Source: Bryoerythrophyllum caledonicum (Eukaryota > Streptophyta > Bryopsida > Pottiales > Pottiaceae). Taken from it: DNA of 64,000 nt. The notes under the pieces are model-generated. The model had not been told where the DNA came from. It saw only the letters and a program-made list of their open reading frames with translations, and did not search any database. This document shows positions 1 to 11,405 of the stretch, piece after piece (positions within the stretch are counted from its first letter, which is position 1; each line of letters starts with the position of its first letter). The stretch covers positions 3,226,501 to 3,290,500 of the forward strand of contig OZ020521.1 of assembly GCA_963971425.1 (NCBI GenBank). Reading direction: 5' to 3'. A program made the translations under genes and the position numbers.

Positions 1-95
1 GTCCACCAGACAAAGATCAAGATGGAGTAAGACAAATATGGAACTACTCCTCCCTCTTGAGGGTAGACACTATGAAACCAGTAACCACGGACCTA
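1..95 (-). repeat. SINE fragment cut by window edge
   Basis: The reverse complement of about positions 37-95 resembles the middle of the SINE seen complete at 7295-7651 (the block reading gaggagtagttccata, followed by a degenerate tail towards position 1). The left part runs off the window, so no target duplication can be checked. Positions 96-325 hold nothing I recognise. Confidence 0.4.
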
Positions 96-325
96 GGACC
101 AAGTTAGAGCCATAAGGCATATTATGATGAGATGAAATGTGGGAAGTTAAATGTGTGTTTTGGGAGGTTTTAGGGGATATCATATAGTTTGGGGAGAGGT
201 TGGTTATTTTCAATTTTCCATTTGTGAAGGAGGATGGACATCGCACGTTGAATAGCAACCGTGTTAATTTTTGTGAATGTCTATTTGATTTGATTGATGG
301 GGATTTCGAATGTTTTTTCATTATT

Positions 326-920
326 GATAGGACACTCTTACGAATGTGAGATTTTCAATACTAGCAAGTGAACTTATTTCCTTTCACATTGTAAAAAATA
401 AATCTCTTGTCTTTAGTGAAGTATAGCACATTAACCCAAGTCAAAGATTTCACACATTATCACACATTATCGGGCAAGGACAAAAAACAACTTATTATTT
501 TCCATATAAAACTTAGAGACCTTCATATTTTTTACATTTTATTTTTTCTACTACAAGATGTGGTGTAAACCTTCTTATCAACCATTCGGATTATCATTCT
601 ATAACATATTTAGTTCACAAAAAAAAATACAAAATAAAACAAAACAAATTTGGCAATTTTCAAACCTCCACTCTTTGCACAAATGTTTTGAGTACGCTAC
701 ACCCCTTTTGTACCTCTAAATATTGGTGTGCAAGGAAACAACATGATGATTAATCTGATGGTAATGAATTCAGATGTTGTGTAGTGCAAAAACTTGATAC
801 CAAGTGAAGTCAAATTCTCTTGATCCACTTAATACAAGGAAGAAATTGAATGGTTTTCTTTACTTCAAACAATTTTGAAGTGTTTTTGGTGTAAAAATGC
901 CTTGGGCCTTTCGGCGTTAA
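326..920 (+). mobile_element. TTAA MITE, left end missing
   Basis: From 'gataggacactc' to the final TTAA at 917-920 this matches the right two thirds of the element at 1336-2289 with moderate divergence. Shared landmarks are 'cccaagtcaaa', the 'cacacatt' pair, 'gggcaagg' and the terminal 'gaagtgtttttg'. The left terminal repeat is absent. Right after the closing TTAA the sequence reads 'cccttaaacgctag', like the start of the small element at 28680, so two TTAA elements may abut here. Confidence 0.6.
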
Positions 921-949
921 CCCTTAAACGCTAGTGGGATACTGTATAC

Positions 950-1085
950 ACAAGCAAGTATTCAACTCTGTAGAATACAGAAAATGTATTAGCAAGACTT
1001 ACACCTTTGGATTGAAGATTCTTCAACTAACATCTTTCATTCGGAGGTCATTTCAATATCTGAACCTTATCATGTTCAAATACAA
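950..1085 (-). repeat. dispersed repeat paired with 4785-4920
   Basis: Read on the minus strand, this stretch is clearly similar to 4785-4920 on the plus strand: both contain 'cagatattgaaatgacctcc', then 'gaaagatgttagttgaag', 'caaaggtgtaagtcttgcta' and a 'tattytacagagt' block. Neither copy has recognisable ends or coding content. It may be an internal piece of an unidentified element. Positions 1086-1280 show nothing further. Confidence 0.5.
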
Positions 1086-1280
1086 CACTACACTTGTAGA
1101 ATATTGAGGGCATCTTCTAATGTTTAAGGACGAACCTCTAAATGCCCACACAAGACTACGGAGAAGGAAATATTTCATGCTAGACTATTTTGTCAATCGT
1201 CGTTATTTTTCATCAGATTTTTGAAAAACCATGTATCTCATTGTGATTTACAGGTGAAGATAATTCATACTTATTTTCTG

Positions 1281-2319
1281 GGTGGACATCGATTTAGTGG
1301 AGGAACAAACAAACACTTTTTTCACTCCGGCCCCCTTAACCTCTAAAGGACCAAGTGTCCAAAACAGGCTTTTTGAAAATTCGGTCAGGTTCCTATGCTG
1401 TCAATTTCAAACATTCATCTTTGAAATTCTTACCATAGAAGGGCATTACCAAGACCTTAGTGGGAAAACAATTTTTTCCTAAATTGGACATTTGATGAAA
1501 AAGTTATAGGGTTTTGAATTTGAAATGGGGAGGGCGGGCACCTCGGGCACTTCCAAAAACTTGTGATAGGACACTCTATTGAAAGTGAGATTTTCAGTAC
1601 TCGCAAGTAATATTATTTCCCTTCATGTTGTCAAAAAAAAAGTTCTTGTCTTTAGTGAAAAATAGCATACCAACCCAAGTCAAACATTTTCACACATTGT
1701 CACTCATTGTCGGGCAAGGTACCAAAAAAACTTCTTCTTTTCCACATAAAACCTAGAGATCTTCATATTTTTCACTTTTTATTTTTTCCACAACAATATG
1801 TAATGTAAACCTTCTTATTAACAATTCGGATTATCAATCCAAAAACATGTTAAGTTCAAAAAAAATAAAGTGTGAATTAACAAATTTCGAGCCTCCACTC
1901 CTTGCACACTTGTTTTGAATATGCTACACCCGGTCTCTACCTCTAAAAATTGGTGTTTAAGGAGCTAACGTCATGCTTAACAAGATGGTAATAGATTTAG
2001 ACCTTGTGTAGTGAAATTTTTTGACACCAAGTGAAGTCAAAGTCTGCTGATCCACTAAACGCAGGGAAGAAAATGAACCATTTGCTTGACTTCAAACACT
2101 ATAATCTTTCAATCCGTGCGGTCAAAGTTTATGAAATTTTGTACATGTATTACTTAATAAGCCTTTATTGAGATCCTACGGTCAGAACTAAAAATCAAAG
2201 TTTTTGTTACCTTATTTATTCATTGTACTAGAATCCATTAATTTTGAAGTGTTTTTGATGTAAAACTGCCTTGGTACCTGAGGGGTTAAATGAGGACCAG
2301 AGTTCTTCTTCTTCTACTC
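1281..2319 (+). mobile_element. SINE copy split by a TTAA MITE
   Basis: The 3' portion of the window's SINE family (ggtggacatcgatttagtgg..., cactccggccccc) runs from 1281 to about 1339. It is interrupted by the MITE at 1336-2289 and resumes as 'atgaggaccagagttcttcttcttc' to 2319. The repeat attttctg borders both sides (1273-1280 and 2320-2327), as expected of a target-site duplication. This copy is 5'-truncated like most others here. The MITE must be younger than the SINE. Confidence 0.75.
1336..2289 (+). mobile_element. TTAA-flanked MITE (family 1, 954 bp)
   Basis: Begins TTAACCTCTAAAGGACC and ends GGTACCTGAGGGGTTAA, so its termini are inverted repeats bounded by TTAA at both ends. It is AT-rich and has no transposase-like reading frame. 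The copy at 39439-40391 is the same element in the opposite orientation, and 326-920 is a partial copy. TTAA flanks with CCC-type ends are characteristic of the piggyBac superfamily; that assignment is inferred from the ends only. It sits inside a SINE. Confidence 0.75.
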
Positions 2320-2942
2320 ATTTTCTGTATATGCTAAGTTTTGAAGTACATACATATTTCCGTTTCAGGGCTGCAAGTCCATAAGAGTGCAAAGGCATCC
2401 CACCCAAAGAATAGGAATATTCTAAGCATCGTGGAAAGGATCATTCCAAGGGCAGCCATGAAATTTCTGTGGCAGAGAGGGGGTCCTCACCGTCCAAGTC
2501 GGGGATGTGGACCCGGCGTGTGTGGGGTCACGGATGTGGTCATGGAGGTGGGACCGGGAAGGTATAATCCGAAGGAGCCATACAGAGCAATGCCCTCACC
2601 CTTTAGTAACTGGGCTGGCGCCCACCCCATTCGTCGGGAGCCTGCACTCTCATCCGCGCCACATGCACACTGATGCTTGTGCGGGAGCAAAAGAGCAAGT
2701 TTATCATCATCTCCTCTCTTTATGATAATTCCACCCTGGGTGGGTCAATCGCGAGGTCACCTGCACCTCATGCCATGGTGCCTGTCCAAGTGGCCTCAAG
2801 GGACTGGTGGAACGGGGATGGGGTGGCGGGCCCCATGTGACCCCACACAATACACTTTGGATGTCAAAAGCACATTCCGAAGCACCTGTTTATTCTACAA
2901 TTCAAAGTTTGGTGCCGGTATGGCGACCGAAAAAATTGGCTA
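2320..2942. other. unassigned GC-richer spacer
   Basis: This segment is richer in GC than its surroundings (for example 2480-2680 and 2740-2850). It has short overlapping open frames on both strands but no residues I can match to a family. Composition alone could reflect an old processed copy or repeat. I see no splice structure and do not call a gene. Confidence 0.3.
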
Positions 2943-3158
2943 CACTAAAGATGATATTTAGTGTAACCACACTAAGGTTTTTGGTAATGCAATAGCTTTT
3001 TACTTTAGAAGAAGATTTTTACCGAGGGCACAACTATCAATACTATCTAAAGAGAGTGATCATTGTTAACATAGTTGGTAAAAATATTCATCAAGAGTAA
3101 AAACTTATAGCACTTTTAAGCAAATTAGTGTGGTTAACACTAAATATCATCTTTAGTG
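2943..3158. mobile_element. palindromic MITE, TA target (216 bp)
   Basis: Long inverted termini: CACTAAAGATGATATTTAGTG at the left is mirrored by CACTAAATATCATCTTTAGTG at the right, and the adjoining 'taaccacactaa' is mirrored too. TA lies immediately outside both ends (2941-2942, 3159-3160). The whole element could fold into one hairpin. A TA duplication suggests the Tc1/mariner group; the CACTA-like start is probably coincidental because no 3-bp duplication is present. Confidence 0.65.
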
Positions 3159-3474
3159 TAGTGAAAATATGGCTTCTTTAGAAATTTTTTTTGGTGATCC
3201 CGCTCTCTGAGCCGTTGATTTCTAGCACATCCTGACTAGAAGTACACATCATTACCAGAAGGTTAGGGGATATCACTCACGTAAGTGGTCACTTCCTGGG
3301 GATTTGCTTCTGTAATTCCCGTCAATTTGGTGCTACTTTAGACCCAAGTAAAAAACAATTAGCTATTTGGCTATATTATGCCAGAAATTAAAATTATGTT
3401 CTGGAGGCAGTCAATGCTTGTGTGTGGAATTGGGACAGTCTTGAATGATCATCTTTCATGGAGATGTTGTTTAT

Positions 3475-3698
3475 GTAACCCCTGAAGGACCAAGTGTCTG
3501 TAGGGGGGACAATTTTTTTCATCTTGAGTGAAATTATTTTTCAATATGTACAGACAAAATTCTCAAATGTTTTATCACATCAGCTTGTATAAGTTTAGAA
3601 GAAGATCCTAGAGTTAGATTCTCAAAAAGTTCACCTTGGCAGTTTTTAATCAATGGAGTAGAGATTTCTCTCAAATGCCTCGGTCTTTTAGGGATTAA
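3475..3698 (+). mobile_element. short TTAA MITE derivative (224 bp)
   Basis: Starts GTAACCCCTGAAGGACCAAG and ends CGGTCTTTTAGGGATTAA, sharing terminal sequence with the longer elements at 3749 and 1336. One flank reads GTAA rather than TTAA, probably a point change. The interior is short and non-coding. Positions 3159-3474 between this and the palindromic MITE show nothing recognisable. Confidence 0.65.
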
Positions 3699-3748
3699 CA
3701 CATTGATGTTAGAAAATGCTTATGACATTCAAGTTATGAGATTAGCCC

Positions 3749-4566
3749 TTAACCCCTAAAAGACCAAAGTCCCCTTGGGGGACAATTTGAGTTTGGGTAA
3801 GGTACCACGTTCTCAATTCTAAGCATTATTTTATGAGATTTTTTTATTGAATGGACAACTTTTGATTAGCTTTGCGTAGACACAAATTTTGTAGAATTCC
3901 AACTTATGGTTCAAAAGTTACAATTTATTTTCACTTACATATACAAATAGTGCAACAGTTTAGTGTGACATATCACAGATACTGTCACTAAACTTTAATA
4001 ACTTCTGAATTCAATAGAAATTTGAGTTTTTGTCCATTTAAAAGAAAGAAAATGCCGACTTGGAAAGGAACTAGAGATCTTTGCATTTACCGTACGGATT
4101 TGTGAATTTCAAAAAATTGAGAAGGATATGATATATTCAAAATATAAAGTGTGTAGTTGATTCTCAACACATAGTTGCATTGCAGGATTTTTTAGGACAT
4201 CTTCTACACCTCTTCTACTTCTAAAATTTGGTGCGCATGTGCCTAACATGATCCTTTTCAAGTTTACATAATAAATTCACGGCTCGTAGTGCAAAAATAT
4301 GCCATAGAAGGTGGTCGAAGTTTGTTGAAGGTGTTTAGTATGACCTCAAAAAGAGATTATGTCTCACTTCAAAGGCTGATATCTTTCAATCCGTGTGGTC
4401 AAACTTACCAAAATTTTCACTACACACTCTCATACAACTTTAGTACAAGATCCCATGGTTTAATTTTTAGAAAAAAACATTTTGTATCATTTCGTATTGA
4501 ATGCGCTGAAAATGGCCGTTTTGGAGTGGTTTTAAGGGGGAAATGTCTTGGTCCTATAGGGATTAA
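3749..4566 (+). mobile_element. TTAA-flanked MITE (family 2, 818 bp)
   Basis: Opens TTAACCCCTAAAAGACCAAA, followed by the gtccccttgggggac palindrome, and closes GGTCCTATAGGGATTAA. The element at 32860-33661 matches it along nearly its whole length in the same orientation, with scattered differences and small indels, so the pair defines one family. No transposase is encoded; the 104-aa open frame inside is not conserved in the second copy. Likely a non-autonomous piggyBac-like element. Confidence 0.8.
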
Positions 4567-4607
4567 ATGTCAGAAGGTGAGCCACATTATTCTTCATGTA
4601 TAGTGTC

Positions 4608-4758
4608 TTTGTGTCTATCCTAGAGAGGAGGGAGTAGTTCCATACTACTAAACCTCTGTCCGATGGACAGGGATTTAGGGGTGGAATGAACAAACACTTT
4701 ATTCACTTTGGCTCCCCTTGGGTACTGAAGTTCTTCTTCTAATTATTCTTCTTCTTCT
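4608..4758 (+). mobile_element. 5'-truncated SINE with 11-bp TSD
   Basis: Carries the family's central block (ggagggagtagttccatac), the 'gtggaatgaacaaacacttt' segment and the TTCTTCTTC tail. It is bordered by the direct repeat tgtatagtgtc at 4597-4607 and 4759-4769, the expected footprint of target-primed insertion. The tRNA-like head is missing. The second half of the repeat pair described at 950-1085 follows at 4785-4920. Confidence 0.85.
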
Positions 4759-4920
4759 TGTATAGTGTCCTAATTGAATATGGTAAGGTCAGATATTGAA
4801 ATGACCTCCATATGAAAGATGTTAGTTGAAGATTCTTCAATTTCAAAGGTGTAAGTCTTGCTAATTTTGAAAACATTTTTGGTATTTTACAGAGTAAACT
4901 ACGTGCATGTAAACTTCTTC

Positions 4921-6427
4921 CCATTAGTACCACCCCTAATAGTTCATTCGTTATGTTTAATACTTGTTTTTTAGAATGAAAAAGATATTGGTACTACACT
5001 GGAAATGATATGGATGATCAGTTTTTATTAGTTAGGTGAGAAATTCCCCAAATCTCTTTTTCCACACAGCCTCAATAGTAACATGTAGAAGGATCAGTGC
5101 GATCCTGCGAATTGTTTACAAAAACATGGAAGCTTTGGAAAGTGAAAGGCTCTTGTTTTTATTTGTAAAACTTGAACTTTGTAAAAACTGGAACGTTGTT
5201 TATCATCTGACAATAATTTTGTGTGAGGGTCTAGATTTTGGTAGCGTGGTGATTCGGGGTTGATAGCAACTTCCAACAAACTGCTGCTGGCAGCAACCAA
5301 AGAACATGTGAAGGGAGTGTAGCAATGACCATGAAATTCCAAAATTACAACATGGGAGCACCACCGTCATCATTGGGGTGGCCCCTAACATTGTCAGTCA
5401 ATAATGCCATCTTTCACATCTCACACACTACCGAAGTCCCTTGTATTAACCATAAAGTGTGGAAGGGGGGTAATTCCTACGCTACTTGAAATATGAAAAC
5501 AAGTGAAGTTGACACGCAACTATTTACCACTAAATAATAAAAATATTGATATCAATCTTAAAATTAAACAATATATATCAATGAAAGAAATTGTGAAAAG
5601 CATGTAATTTGAATCTTATTCTTCACATCAAAAATTGTAAATTTTATAGGATGTTTAAAAAATAGACAACACGGTAACCCCTCTCGTAACCAACCAAAAT
5701 TGATAACCAAGAGGTGTAAAATAGGGGTACATCATTTTTTTTGGGCACACACAAGTTCCTATATTGGTAACTTGTAACAATCCTGTCAAGTGGAGTGAAG
5801 ATTTTACACCCACGGATCTTACCCGCAACCACTACATTTGGAGAAAAATTAGAGTATATCCAACCTACTTCCATCCGATGACCACCCATTCAACTTCATA
5901 TGGAGGTTTGCTTTTTGTTGGAATCCCTTACTTTTTGTTGGCGCTTTTAGAGGGTGCCTATTAAAGGCCACCGTCTACAGGGCAAGACATTTCAGAAAAT
6001 AATTGATTCACATTTCATTAGAAAAACATGAAATCACTTGGGTTAGATTTGTGATTCTATCGGCTATTTGTGACAAACAAATCTAATATCATCTAGGCTC
6101 TCCATATATGTACATTGCTTAACTTGTTGAATAAAAGAGATTTTACCTTGAATGAATTGAGGAATGTTATCTTCTGAGCAATAAACGGTGAGAGGTGAGC
6201 ATTAAGGAATCAAACTTAAGACTTAGGGTTTATTGTTAGGGTTTATGGTTTGGTGATAGGCAACACTTTTGTACTTCTTGAAGAAAAGTTCAAAGTCATT
6301 TTTTTTCCAATTTTTTTTTTACTCACAATTTATGGCTCTCACAGGTTACTGCTCACAAAGATAGCGTTACTCTAACTAAATTGTATAATGTAGAAGAACC
6401 ATTCTTTGGAACAATACAACTATCCTT
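4921..6427. other. AT-rich spacer without gene
   Basis: About 1.5 kb of AT-rich DNA with only short, uncorrelated open frames on both strands (for example around 5203-5391 and 5644-5964). I see no domain, terminal repeat or tandem array. Old, unrecognisable repeat DNA is the likely content. Confidence 0.4.
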
Positions 6428-6440
6428 TGAAATGGTTAGA

Positions 6441-6546
6441 AGAAGAAGAAGAACGCCGGTCCCCGAAGGGAGCCGGCGTGAGTAAAGTGTCCGTTCATTC
6501 CACCACTAAGTCCATGCCCACCCGGCATGGGTTAGTAGTATGGAAC
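6441..6546 (-). mobile_element. 5'-truncated SINE, minus strand, 13-bp TSD
   Basis: On the minus strand it reads from 'agttccatactactaacccatg' through 'gtggaatgaacgg' and 'cacgccggctccc' to a (TTC)n tail. It is flanked by identical tgaaatggttaga repeats at 6428-6440 and 6547-6559. Only the last 106 bp of the SINE were inserted. The tail lies at the low-coordinate end, as expected for this strand. Confidence 0.88.
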
Positions 6547-7095
6547 TGAAATGGTTAGACCTCAAAGTTATTACAAATCAAGGATACTATAAGAAGATAA
6601 TTTTTTTTTATAGAATTTATGGCATATAAAAAAAGTGAAGTTTTGATAATATACCTATATTTACATGAAGTAAGGGAAAAAATAAAGATATTTCTAAGCC
6701 ATGGAAATTTCAACTTCAAAAAAGAATCAAAACACATAAAGGAAAATAGCATCCTTAATGGAAAATATTTCTAAATTCACCAAGAAGCATGACTAGTCAC
6801 GACATGATCAAATGTAACCCAACATTTCAACATGTACTTGTGGTTCTACTAAAAAGTACATAGTACATAGTAGAAGATATACCAAAACCTTCAAAACTCC
6901 TTCCTACATTCAATTATCATCTAGAAGTAATAAAGACAACAAACATCTCTATATAAAAGAAAACCCATATGGTGGCCAATACATAGGTTGATACTTGGAC
7001 GAGGTATTGTGGAACTTAATACACTGCATGCATCGGTCTGGTTAGGACACCCTGTGCACGAACCAATTATTTATTTTTAACACACTCATTCAGAC

Positions 7096-7265
7096 ACAAT
7101 GGAAATCACATAGATATTACACAAGTATTGCCTAGATATTACAAGGGTATGACCCTAGCATTACATGAGTATCACCCTGGACACATATTTTATATTTCTC
7201 AAAATTTTTGGACACCATCCATTTTAATTATGTACAAACCCAACCAACACTTAGGGTATTCAGTA
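7096..7265 (+). repeat. 'ATTACATGGGTATC' repeat element, copy 1
   Basis: Starts with 'acacaatggaaatcacatag', contains several degenerate units of the type (c)ctagatattacaagggtat, then 'ctcaaaatttttggacacc' and 'aattatgtacaaa', ending near 'acttagggta'. The same order occurs in reverse complement at 52737-52920 and in two further copies at 25640-26030. No coding potential and no clear terminal repeat. Positions 6560-7095 are AT-rich and otherwise featureless. Confidence 0.6.
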
Positions 7266-7294
7266 CAAGGTATCATTGGAACATGGTCTCGAGG

Positions 7295-7651
7295 AAGGCA
7301 CCACGGCCTTGGTGTAGTGGTTTGGATCATGGCACACCGGTGAGGTGGTTGTGAGTTCAAGTCCTATTGTCGGCGTGGTGCCTACCACCATAGTCCAACC
7401 CAATTATGGCGAGGGGTCCCAAGGCCTCGTTGTATGGGGACCCACAAAGCCCTTGGGGGAGATGACATGTCGGTTGTCTCTAAGGCAATTAGTGTAGGGA
7501 AGCACTCAGTGTAGAAAAGTGTTTATCCTCGAGGAGGGGGAATAGTTCTATTACACTAGCCTATGTCCCATGGCCATATGCTTAGTGAAGAGAATGAACA
7601 AAGACTATATTCACGCCAGTCTCCTTCGGAGACCGGAGTTCTTCTTCTTTT
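7295..7651 (+). mobile_element. full-length tRNA-derived SINE (357 bp)
   Basis: The head has a tRNA-like internal promoter: an A-box-like tggtgtagtggtttgg at about 7311 and a B-box-like gagttcaagtcct at about 7351, spaced as in pol III promoters. The body carries 'ggggaatagttct', 'gaatgaacaaag' and 'cacgccagtctcc', ending in a TTCTTCTTCTTT tail. Identical tggtctcgagg repeats at 7284-7294 and 7652-7662 are the target duplication. This is the only copy in the window with the head and is the reference for the family. It is not a functional tRNA: there is no cloverleaf-complete acceptor stem or anticodon arm. Confidence 0.85.
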
Positions 7652-7662
7652 TGGTCTCGAGG

Positions 7663-8139
7663 GACTACCCTTGCTCGGTCGGGGTCTACACCCATATCCA
7701 ACATAGATTAAAAACACCATGAAATCATGGTAACATCACAACTTGATCCAGAATATCAAGAGAATAAGTTCCACGGTATATATTCCGAATACCCTACAAC
7801 TTGAAAAATATACTAAAAAAACAAATCTCATTCTCCATTAAAAAGTTTAGAGGAATCTGAATGATAAAAATAATGGGAGCCCTCGGTTCATTTCGAAAGC
7901 CAAATTTACCCAAATAATTATGAAGCCCCATGGTTAGGGTATTATTATTATTATTTAAAAAAGAAACATATCATTGAACTGAGTACACTCCAACAACTGA
8001 TGGGAAGTGTGGTAAATACATTTCCCTCAAGAGAAACCAACCACTCAAGATAGAAAGCGATTGCTCCAAAACCCTCCCAAGAGCCAATCACCATAAACCC
8101 TCATTTACCTCGGGTAATTATTTACCATGAGCACATGGT
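7663..8139. other. AT-rich spacer before GC-rich leader
   Basis: Contains a short ATT microsatellite near 7942-7953 and no supported open frame. Composition switches sharply from AT-rich to GC-rich at about 8140, which marks the upstream edge of the control region of the telomere-binding gene. Confidence 0.4.
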
Positions 8140-11100
8140 AGGTGGGAATGGGCCGGTCAGCGCGGGCAGAAAACTCGTGCTTGCCGGGCCCCCGGTCAGC
8201 GCGGGCAGAGGCCACCGTCGCTTCCCCGTCCGCGACCGCCCACCACCAGTCACGCCATTGGAAACCCCCGCGTCAATCCGAAATTAGCTGCCGGCAGTTA
8301 GGATCGGGTAACGTAATGACCGGGTCAAGCGGTACAAAACTGACCACAGATCCGGCACCCGGGCATCGAGAACCGTTACCTCACCCAAAAACCGACATTG
8401 CTCTCGAACTCTACATTTGCGTGGATCTTATCCACGCATTATCTAGACAGACGCGGGTTTGCGCCAGAGTGACGCTTTTCGATCACAGTGGTTAGAACTG
8501 AGAACATCATATGTTGATATTATGTAGATTCCGTCCTGGTCACGGTTTCGTGACACTCGCGGTTTTAGGTGTCGAGGGAGTGACAAGCTTTAATCTATGT
8601 CTGAGTAGATTTAGAGGATTGAACTGTTCGTCAATGGTAGATGCATGGTCGTCTCTGGTTTCGTAGTCTAACACGGTTTCTGAAGGGGACTTGTTTGGTT
8701 TTGAAGGGAGAGGCACACAGACACAGACAGAGCTTTCGACCGCTAGAGTTTGCCTCGGTGTTGCGCAATTCTTTCTGTGTCGGGCGGTTGCTCTTGTGCT
8801 AGCGTCGCAGCATCGGGATCGCCGCTCTCTAAGCTTTCGATCGGCGTATTGCGCTTGCGTTTTGGTGCCGTATCGTGTGGACAGCTTGTGGCGGAGTCAA
8901 GGTGCGGAATCGCTTCCTGGAATTGATCTCTCTGCTCTCGTTGTGGTTGTGGAGGGAGGGACGGGTGTTGTGTGGAGAGGACGGGTTTTTTTTTGTTGAG
9001 GCGCTGGATGAGAGAGTGGGAGTGGAGTTTGTCGGGCGTGATGTTTGTGGTTTTGGTGAAGAGAGGCGATTGGGAGGGTTACCAGCTCGCTGGCGAGGCG
9101 GGAGTGGGAGCGTGGGTTTATGATCGGGGTTTGGCGTGGAGGTTTTTGGTTTTGGCGGTGGCGTGAGTGATGAGTGATGAGTGATCGGATGGGATGGGAG
9201 AGAGAGAGAGGAAGGGAGTTTGATGGTTGTGGAGCTTTTTGTGCCGCGGCGGGACGGCGTTTGCAGTTTGTTCTTGGATGCATTGCGGTTTTTGTCCGTC
9301 TGTTGATCGCGAGGGCGGGAGACTGACACTTGGTGAAGTAGTTTGACTCGGTTGGAACGTGAGCGGTCGGGTCGTGGACTTTAAGGTTTATGGCTTGGTT
9401 CCGTGCTCGTGTCGTAGCCGTTTCGACGAACTTTTTCTTGGCACTGTCTTCTTTAATTGATAGCAAAGAGGCTCTACCGGGGCGTTTCAGCGAAGGCGAG
9501 GCAAAGATTTCGTGTAGCCTTCATCTCGTGCTCGGCTCGTTTTGGTGTTGGTGTTCTCAGACGTTGCAAGGTGCGAGCTATTGTGTAGGTGGCTATGTTT
9601 GGGCCCGTTTCGGTTTCTTTTGTCCTTCTCATTTCGGTTTTCTCTTCTCGAGTCCGTAAATCTGCTTGGCGGTGTACTTTGCGTTAACGCTTTGTTAGTA
9701 CTACGAGGCTTCAGATCTGTTGGTTGCTTTGTAGTCCTTCAGGTTTTAGTAGAGCAATTGGAACGCAGTTGACAGTTTTTGGTGCATTTGAGGCAATTGA
9801 CTTGGTTTGGGCCAAAAACGGAGACCTCTCGCTTTCGTGGACTCTGTTGTCACTTGCTTTGCTTACGGCTAATCGGTTTGGGCTCCGTGATCGCGTTATA
9901 AGGCAGCGATCGGAGTAGTCCTCTCACTTTTGGTTCTTAGGTGAGATGCTCGCTCGTTTCCGACTTTGATGAAAGGTTGGCAGAGTTGACTCAGTGCCGA
10001 CGTTTTAGACCTCCGCGCGAGTCCTTCGGAGTATCAGAAAACTGTGAAGAGAGCATCGTGTGAGATTCGATAGTACTCGGGATTTAGAGCTCCAGAGGGG
10101 CCTTCCTCACTTTGGGGCGTCAAAGGCGCTTTAGCGAAAGACTTGCGTCCGGAATGTGTTCTCGGAGCGTTACTTTAATCGTGTTTGCTACCTGGCGTTC
10201 TCGTCTTGAGAAGCTTGGGATCACCACGTTCGATTCGCAAAACTCCCTGGTAGAAGACGGTTGCCCAACAGGATGACCGAGGTTTCAGAGAGGTTTTGAC
10301 GGAGGTTTCATGGAGCAGCAGGGTTTTTCGTTGAAGGTTACTGCGCAACACCCCTCCGGATCCATGCTCTCTCCTGCCTTTTTGCTCGCCGGACGCACTT
10401 ACAAGGCGCTCCACTCTGTCTGGCGTAGCGAGAAGAATCGGTTTCGGTTACCTTTAGTGCCAGATAAGTTACGTCTCAAAGTTGGTTCGTTTCGAGGGTT
10501 TAGTCGAAGGTTTTCCCCAGCAGAGGTATGAGGCTTCGTTGTACATTAATAATTGGTAATCTTGTTGTGAGGGCTTTGGATCAACGCGTTAAGTCCTGTT
10601 CTTTTGAGACGATTGCGGAGTTAGTCACAGTTTGGTGAAGCCGATGGTTTTTGCAACCGCGCCTTCACCGCTTTCTCTGGCGCGTAACCATCGTTCTCCT
10701 TGGAGCTTTCAGGGGTTTGTGTGTCGTTAAATGTTCCCCCCGGATGCCGCAGAAGGGGCGCGTTTGAAGTTCACTTTGCACCAGTTTGTCAAGTGACGGT
10801 TTTTGTTCCGGACGAAGCTTGATCGGCGGCGATCGTGTGTGATGATTTCGCTGTCCCTATTAGGGTGTCCGTCCATGTAGACCAGGTCAATCGTTTTCTT
10901 TGCTATGGCATCCTTAAGCGATGTGTGGTTCCGGCACGATCGAGTCTCATTATTTAGCAGAGGTTTAGCATATGTTCGGAGGCCAGATCGCGTGACTGGA
11001 CTTGTGATGCTTTATGTCTGGGCTTGTGAATATCTGGCGCGGCTATTGCAAGGTTTCTGATTCTATCGTTGGTAGAGCACGACGTGAGTCTTTGTTATAT

Positions 11101-11405
11101 CAAGTTGTGTGATGGTTTTCGGATCTCATCTATTTTCTTTTTGCGATGAGTAAGGTTATGTCTGATTTCGCACCCAAGTCGCCCTCGCTTCCAAATTTTT
11201 GTCGATGACAGAGTGGCGGTTTTATTCTCTATTAGAGGGTCCCACTGTTGTCTCGTTGTTGAGTTTTTGCTGATACTTTGATGCTTGTCAATTTGCAGAG
11301 TTTTGAACATCTCATGTTACTAGGTATTGTTGGGGACGACGTTGAATCAATTCATCATCAACCACAGGAGTGAATGGCTTCTGTGTAAGGGAATCGTGAG
11401 CAAGG
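8140..11405 (+). promoter_or_regulatory. promoter and long 5' leader of TRFL gene
   Basis: A 3.2-kb block clearly richer in GC and CpG than its flanks lies directly upstream of the start codon at 11406. It has no convincing protein-coding exon on either strand. A 17-bp direct repeat, ccggtcagcgcgggcag, occurs at 8153-8169 and 8192-8208. A good donor (cagag|gtatgag, about 10526) and acceptor (atttgcag, about 11298) could bound a 5'-UTR intron. The simplest reading is an unmethylated promoter plus a long, probably spliced 5' UTR. I cannot place the transcription start, and a separate non-coding transcript is also possible. Confidence 0.5.

Noticed and set aside
2341-2961. Cluster of small open frames in a GC-richer patch
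   Set aside because: Overlapping on both strands with no shared domain, splice signals or repeats to support any one of them.
7295-7380. Possible tRNA gene (A and B box present)
   Set aside because: No complete cloverleaf, continues into a repeat body with a (TTC)n tail and an 11-bp target duplication; it is the head of a SINE.
8829-9466. Long minus-strand open frames (up to 189 codons) opposite the TRFL leader
   Set aside because: Low-complexity Ser/Pro/Thr/Arg-rich translation from GC-rich leader DNA, overlapping frames, no recognisable motif.
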